From JAXHUH01 sp034211175 (GTDB lineage Bacteria > Actinomycetota > Acidimicrobiia > Acidimicrobiales > CAIXPF01), in NCBI GenBank assembly GCA_034211175.1, contig JAXHUH010000248.1:1-7989 (forward strand): a stretch of 7,989 bases of DNA, in the 5' to 3' direction. Made by a program: the position numbers and the translations under genes. Positions within the stretch are counted from its first letter, which is position 1. Every line of letters begins with the position of its first letter. Shown piece after piece: positions 5,086 to 7,989 of the stretch. A model generated the notes under the pieces. That model was given only the letters and a program-made list of their open reading frames with translations, did not search any database and was not told the DNA's origin.

Positions 5086-6248
5086 GCGGCCGTGCGGAAC
5101 GCGTCGACGCCGATCCACAAGAGGGCTGCGGCCCGCAGCAGGACGAGCACGGCGAGGGCGTCGTAGGTCGGTGCCGGCGAGAAGCCGGCCCGGCCGCCCA
5201 GGAACAGGAGCTCGACGACGTAGGTCGCCGCGTCGATCGCGAAGAACGCGACGACCGGCCGGGTCGCCACGGGGACGAGCGCGACCAGTCCCGCCACCCA
5301 CAGGCTGTACTGCGGTGAGTACACCTTCGTGGTCACGAGGAACCAGCACACGAGCGGCAGGACCGTTCGCCAGCGCTCGCCCGGGGCGACCCACAGCACG
5401 CCGGCCGTCATGATCGCAGCGGCGCCGGCCAGGAACGCGGCGGCAGAGGTCCCGTTGGGGTCAACGGCGCCTGCGCCGACGTGGCCGAGCGCAGTCCAGA
5501 TGCTGTTCCAGTGTGCGCTCCGTTCGATGCTGAGCTCGTAGAAGCGCCACCAGCCCGCGGGTGCCGCGAACGCGACGGGCAGGTTCACGAGCGACCACGC
5601 TGCGGCTGCGGCCGCGGCGTGACGAACGGCTCGCCGCCGCTCGCCCCGGGCGACGAGGTCGGCCACGACGACCGGGACGAGGACCGCCGGGAACAGCTTC
5701 ACGGCGGCGCCGAGGCCGGCGGCGATCCCGGCGGCGCCGTCGTGGGATCGGCGGCGCAGCTCGATGCCGGCGACCAGGGCCAGCACTGCGACCACGTCCC
5801 AGTTGGTGAACAGGGACGTCACCACCACGGGCGCGATCGCCCAACGCAGCTGCCGGCCCCTCGACGCCCCCGACGTCGCGACCACGACGAGGACGGCCAC
5901 CGCGGCCAGCGCGTTCAGCAACGCGTTGACGTTGAAGAACGCGACGACCGGTTCGCCTGCTTCGCTCGCCAGGGTGGCCGTGACGTGGATCTGCGCACCG
6001 ATCAGGACGGGGTACTCGAGGTCGGCGTCCAGGTACGGCACCGCGCCGTCGTCGAGGCCTCGGCCGAACCACAGCGGGGCCATGTCGGTGTAGCACGCCC
6101 ACCGGAACTGCTCGCCGCCGGTCCACGTGCCGTCGCGCAGACAGCTGAACCTCGCCGCCCAGCCGAAGGCCATGAGCACCGCGAGCGCGACGAGCGCCAC
6201 GGCCGACAACCCGCGGCCGCAGGTGCGCGCCGCGACGGGGGGCGGCAC
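5010..6248 (-). CDS. GT87-type membrane mannosyltransferase (PimE-like, DUF2029)
   Basis: GT-C glycosyltransferase of 412 residues with about 9-10 membrane helices. GT87 enzymes such as mycobacterial PimE use polyprenyl-phosphate-mannose outside the membrane to add alpha-mannose to glycolipids. After the first helix the outer loop has CYTDMAPLWFGRGLDDGAVPY (52-72), where D55 is the candidate catalytic Asp, and LEYPVLIGA (77-85). Other family marks are GLGAAVKLFPAVLVP (178-192), VNLPVAFAAPAGWWRFYELS (221-240) with ERSAHWNSIW, and TTKVYSPQYSLW (307-318). The tail after residue 385 is hydrophilic and Ser/Thr-rich, and its DNA lies over the 3' end of the O-mannosyltransferase. The start is GTG at 6248-6246 without a clear Shine-Dalgarno; no better start occurs before the first helix. 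Location next to a PPM synthase and a GT39 enzyme supports mannose as the sugar. The acceptor is unknown; a PIM-like lipid or protein-linked mannan are both possible. Confidence 0.85.
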   Translation of the reverse strand: MPPPVAARTCGRGLSAVALVALAVLMAFGWAARFSCLRDGTWTGGEQFRWACYTDMAPLWFGRGLDDGAVPYLDADLEYPVLIGAQIHVTATLASEAGEPVVAFFNVNALLNALAAVAVLVVVATSGASRGRQLRWAIAPVVVTSLFTNWDVVAVLALVAGIELRRRSHDGAAGIAAGLGAAVKLFPAVLVPVVVADLVARGERRRAVRHAAAAAAAWSLVNLPVAFAAPAGWWRFYELSIERSAHWNSIWTALGHVGAGAVDPNGTSAAAFLAGAAAIMTAGVLWVAPGERWRTVLPLVCWFLVTTKVYSPQYSLWVAGLVALVPVATRPVVAFFAIDAATYVVELLFLGGRAGFSPAPTYDALAVLVLLRAAALLWIGVDAFRTAAQRQESNVRRASTADTGSSTPVSTG

Positions 6249-6491
6249 GGCGGCTGCAGGTCGCCCGCCTTCGGGCTCGGCCCTACTCAGCCGATGTCCC
6301 CTCGGGTGGGCCGATGACCGGCTTCGTCACGACGATCTCCCGGGTCGGCAAGCGACTGGCACTTCCCGACCCGGACGCTGCGAAACGCCGGGCAGGTCCG
6401 TGCGGTCGGTCCTCAGCGGTCTGTGGTCACGGCGGCCCGCGACCCGTCGCGGTCGCCGGTGTGCCGAGCCCCCCTCAACCGATGGGGCGGA
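6249..6491. other. Intergenic gap with two hairpins between cobA and the GT87 gene
   Basis: This gap lies downstream of the methyltransferase and upstream of the GT87 gene, both on the minus strand. It contains a perfect 9-bp inverted repeat (6340-6348, CCGGGTCGG, with 6366-6374; 17-nt loop) and a tighter 6-bp hairpin with a 4-nt loop (6437-6442 with 6447-6452). Neither is followed by a T-run on either strand, so they are at best atypical terminators. The promoter for the GT87 gene should be here, but I cannot point to boxes. A 69-codon plus-strand frame from ATG 6314 has no homology that I can recognise and is probably chance. Confidence 0.5.
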
Positions 6492-7223
6492 TCAGCGGCT
6501 GGGGAGGGCGTGGAACCAGGTGAGGTCGGTGGCGGCGACCGTGCCGATGACGAGGATGGCCGGGGAGGGGACCGGCTCGTCGCCCAGCTCGGCGAGCTTG
6601 CCCCGCCAGACGTGCTGGTGGTCGTAGGTGCCCCAGTGGACCCACGCCGCCGCCGTCGACGGGTCGAGCCCGCCGGCCGCCAGGTCACGGGCGATGTCGG
6701 CGGCCCGTGACGCACCCATCAGCACCACGATCGTGCCGCCGACCTTGGCCAGGGCGTCCCAGTCGGCCACCTTCCCGCTGGCCGGGTCGGCGTGGCCGGT
6801 CACGAACGTGACCGACAGGGCCTCGTGGCGCATCGTCACCGGGATGCCGGCGTAGGCCGGCGCCGCCACGGCGGAGGTGATCCCGGGGACGACCTCGAAG
6901 CCGACGCCGGCGGCGGCCAGCGCGTGGGCCTCCTCGCCGCCACGGGCGAAGACGAACGGGTCGCCGCCCTTCAACCGCACGACGAACTGACCGGCGCGGC
7001 CCCTCTCGACGAGCAGGGCGTTGATCTCGTCCTGGGTCATCGTCGGCCGGCGGGGCTCCTTGGCCGCGCTGATCCGCTCGCAGCCCTCGGGCACCAGGTC
7101 GAGCAGCTCGGGGTTCACGAGCCGGTCGTGGACCAGGACCTCGGCCCGGCCGAGCAGTGACGCGCCCTTCACGGTGATCAGGCCCGGGTCACCGGGCCCC
7201 GCACCCACGAGGTAGACGGTCAT
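6492..7223 (-). CDS. cobA: Uroporphyrinogen-III C-methyltransferase (SUMT)
   Basis: Uses two S-adenosylmethionine molecules to methylate uroporphyrinogen III at C2 and C7, giving precorrin-2, the branch point to siroheme and cobalamin. The 243 residues are the usual length for a single-domain cytoplasmic SUMT. Motifs in order: VYLVGAGPGDPGLIT (3-17), the SAM-side glycine loop; AEVLVHDRLV (27-36); VVRLKGGDPFVFARGGEE (81-98), the family's second signature; VVPGITSAVAAPAYAGIPVT (111-130); SVTFVTGH (137-144); and VLMG (167-170). The ATG at 7223 overlaps the TGA of the upstream precorrin-2 dehydrogenase gene by 4 bp (ATGA) and has a GGGAGGGG Shine-Dalgarno inside that gene (7235-7228), so the two are translationally coupled. 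No HemD or CysG domain is fused. The product could serve siroheme (nitrite or sulfite reductase) or B12; the pairing with a Met8-type enzyme favours siroheme. Confidence 0.95.
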   Translation of the reverse strand: MTVYLVGAGPGDPGLITVKGASLLGRAEVLVHDRLVNPELLDLVPEGCERISAAKEPRRPTMTQDEINALLVERGRAGQFVVRLKGGDPFVFARGGEEAHALAAAGVGFEVVPGITSAVAAPAYAGIPVTMRHEALSVTFVTGHADPASGKVADWDALAKVGGTIVVLMGASRAADIARDLAAGGLDPSTAAAWVHWGTYDHQHVWRGKLAELGDEPVPSPAILVIGTVAATDLTWFHALPSR

Positions 7224-7765
7224 CGGGCCCCTCCCGGCTCCGGCTCCCTGGTGGCCTCACGGACCCGCCGGCGGGCCTCGGCCCGGCTCACGGGCCGGTT
7301 GGCCCGCGCCCAGTCGGCGAGCGCGGCCCACCGGCCGCCCTCGAGCTCGGCGACCCGGTCCCGCAGCGCCGACGACAGCGTCGGGCTGGCCCGGCCGGTG
7401 TCGACCGAGAACGTGACCGTGCCGGACCGGTGGACGGCGGGCAGGCGCAGGTCGCCGATCCCCGGCGAGTCGGCTCGCAGCACCAACGCCCCGGCGGCCT
7501 TGGCGGCCCGGGCGGCCTGCTCGTTCACCGCGGCATCGTCGGCCGCGGTCACGACGATGGCGCAGCCGTCGACGTCAGCCGGTGCCCACGGCCGTGGCTC
7601 GAACGTGACCGCGTCGGGGAGCTCCACGAGCGCCCGGGGGGCGACGACGACCACGTCGGCGTCGGCCGCGACCAGCGCGGCGATCTTCCAGCTCGCGGCC
7701 TTCCCGGCGCCGACGACCAGGCAACGGCGGCCCTCGACGTCGAGGATGGCGGGCATCCCCGGCAT
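7220..7765 (-). CDS. Precorrin-2 dehydrogenase / siroheme synthase (Met8p/CysG N-terminal type)
   Basis: Oxidises precorrin-2 to sirohydrochlorin with NAD+ and, in bifunctional members, inserts Fe2+ to make siroheme. The 181 residues comprise an N-terminal Rossmann domain with the NAD loop VVGAGKAASWK (17-27) and strand end VVVVAPR (38-44), then VVTAADDAAVN (71-81). Next comes the active-site stretch LRADSPGIGDLRLPA (96-110), where D99 aligns with the Asp needed for both reactions in Met8p and CysG. The dimerisation/substrate segment VDTGRASPTLSSALRD (121-136) has S127 at the regulatory Ser position of CysG. The glycine loop GAGKAA departs slightly from the common GGGxVA. The protein is a little short at the C-terminus compared with Met8p, so the chelatase activity is less certain than the dehydrogenase. 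It is the first gene of a two-gene unit with the SUMT gene. The ATG at 7765 lies 20 bp from the large tandem repeat upstream. Confidence 0.9.
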   Translation of the reverse strand: MPGMPAILDVEGRRCLVVGAGKAASWKIAALVAADADVVVVAPRALVELPDAVTFEPRPWAPADVDGCAIVVTAADDAAVNEQAARAAKAAGALVLRADSPGIGDLRLPAVHRSGTVTFSVDTGRASPTLSSALRDRVAELEGGRWAALADWARANRPVSRAEARRRVREATREPEPGGAR

Positions 7766-7989
7766 CAGTCGCGCCCCGCCGGGTGCCGTTGTCGCTCCGA
7801 GGTGGCGCGCGCGGACCCGGCGTTGCCGCCACCGCCGTCGCGGTGTCGCTCCGACGTGGCGGCAGGCCCGACCCGCATCAGCCCGCGCTCGTCGGACCGT
7901 TGTCGCTCCGAGGTGGCGCGCGCGGACCCGGCGTTGCCGCCCCCCCCCTCGCGGTGTCGCACCGACGGGGCGGGCGGCCCGACCCGCAG
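7765..7989 (-). other. Open frame through the tandem repeat, doubtful gene end
   Basis: The minus-strand frame is open from the window edge to a TGA at 7767-7765 that overlaps the ATG of the siroheme gene as ATGA. It would encode 37-residue repeats containing GGGGNAGSARATSERQR twice. The ATGA junction is what a coupled upstream gene end would look like, but the peptide is low-complexity Gly/Arg/Ser, is unlike any enzyme I know, and is fully explained by the DNA repeat. I regard it as probably not a protein gene. Confidence 0.2.
7786..7989. repeat. 111-bp tandem repeat, itself a dimer of ~56-bp units
   Basis: Copy 1 spans 7786-7896; copy 2 starts at 7897 and is cut by the window end. The first 45 bp of the two copies are identical. 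Each copy contains two versions of the core TGTCGCTCCGASGTGGC; cores start at 7790, 7844, 7901 and 7955 (the last degraded), with spacings 54, 57 and 54. The ancestral unit was therefore about 56 bp and was duplicated as a dimer. It lies directly upstream of the siroheme gene, so it is probably transcribed or contains that gene's promoter region. The 111-bp period is a multiple of three and the minus strand stays open through it. This recalls MIRU elements of mycobacteria, intergenic tandem units whose frames overlap the next gene. It may extend well beyond the window. Confidence 0.9.

Noticed and set aside
3372..5318. 648-codon plus-strand open frame over the lipoprotein and O-mannosyltransferase
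   Set aside because: It is an Arg-rich shadow in another frame; the real genes have a signal peptide, membrane helices and family motifs.
6249..6491. Cobalamin riboswitch or tRNA in the gap near cobA
   Set aside because: The gap is downstream, not upstream, of the methyltransferase, and I see no B12-box or tRNA cloverleaf elements.
6314..6523. 69-codon plus-strand frame in the gap after the GT87 start
   Set aside because: No good Shine-Dalgarno, no hydrophobic or domain features, and it runs into the 3' end of the methyltransferase gene.
7786..7989. CRISPR array
   Set aside because: The units are contiguous tandem copies with related halves, not short identical repeats separated by unique spacers, and no cas genes are present.

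Overview
The window is very GC-rich, tightly packed bacterial chromosome. Third codon positions are almost all G or C, GTG starts are frequent and there are many long spurious antisense frames. Together with the paired polyprenyl-phosphate-mannose synthase and protein O-mannosyltransferase, and with an acyl-CoA dehydrogenase/SDR/TetR lipid locus, this suggests a high-GC actinomycete. An Acidimicrobiia-like lineage is my best guess, but it is an inference from gene content and not from a marker gene.

Layout, left to right. (1) Positions 1-1309, minus strand: an acyl-CoA dehydrogenase that lacks its N-terminal helical domain, followed by the first 59 codons of a TetR-type regulator cut by the left edge. 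(2) 1333-2169, plus strand: a complete classical SDR oxidoreductase whose start lies 23 bp from the truncated dehydrogenase start. (3) 2170-2396: non-coding, holding two diverged copies of a ~62-bp direct repeat with internal dyad symmetry. (4) 2397-5085, plus strand: a probable three-gene operon of polyprenyl-phosphate-mannose synthase (GT2), a tiny Thr/Glu-repeat lipoprotein, and a GT39 protein O-mannosyltransferase. (5) 5010-6248, minus strand: a GT87-type membrane mannosyltransferase whose 3' end overlaps the O-mannosyltransferase tail-to-tail by 76 bp. (6) 6249-6491: a gap with two hairpins. (7) 6492-7765, minus strand: a two-gene siroheme/cobalamin unit (precorrin-2 dehydrogenase, then uroporphyrinogen-III methyltransferase) joined by a 4-bp ATGA overlap. 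(8) 7786-7989: a 111-bp tandem repeat, itself a diverged dimer of ~56 bp, running off the right edge.

How the genes work together. The GT2 enzyme would make polyprenyl-phosphate-mannose on the cytoplasmic face. The GT39 enzyme, and probably the GT87 enzyme, would use that lipid donor on the outer face to mannosylate secreted proteins or envelope glycolipids. The small lipoprotein between the synthase and the transferase has 21 Thr in 79 mature residues, is predicted to be exported and has no Lys or Arg. It is an attractive candidate O-mannosylation substrate, and this is the most interesting hypothesis in the window. The left side is ordinary acyl-CoA/lipid catabolism with signs of a rearrangement. 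The right side is standard tetrapyrrole metabolism beside an unusual repeat.
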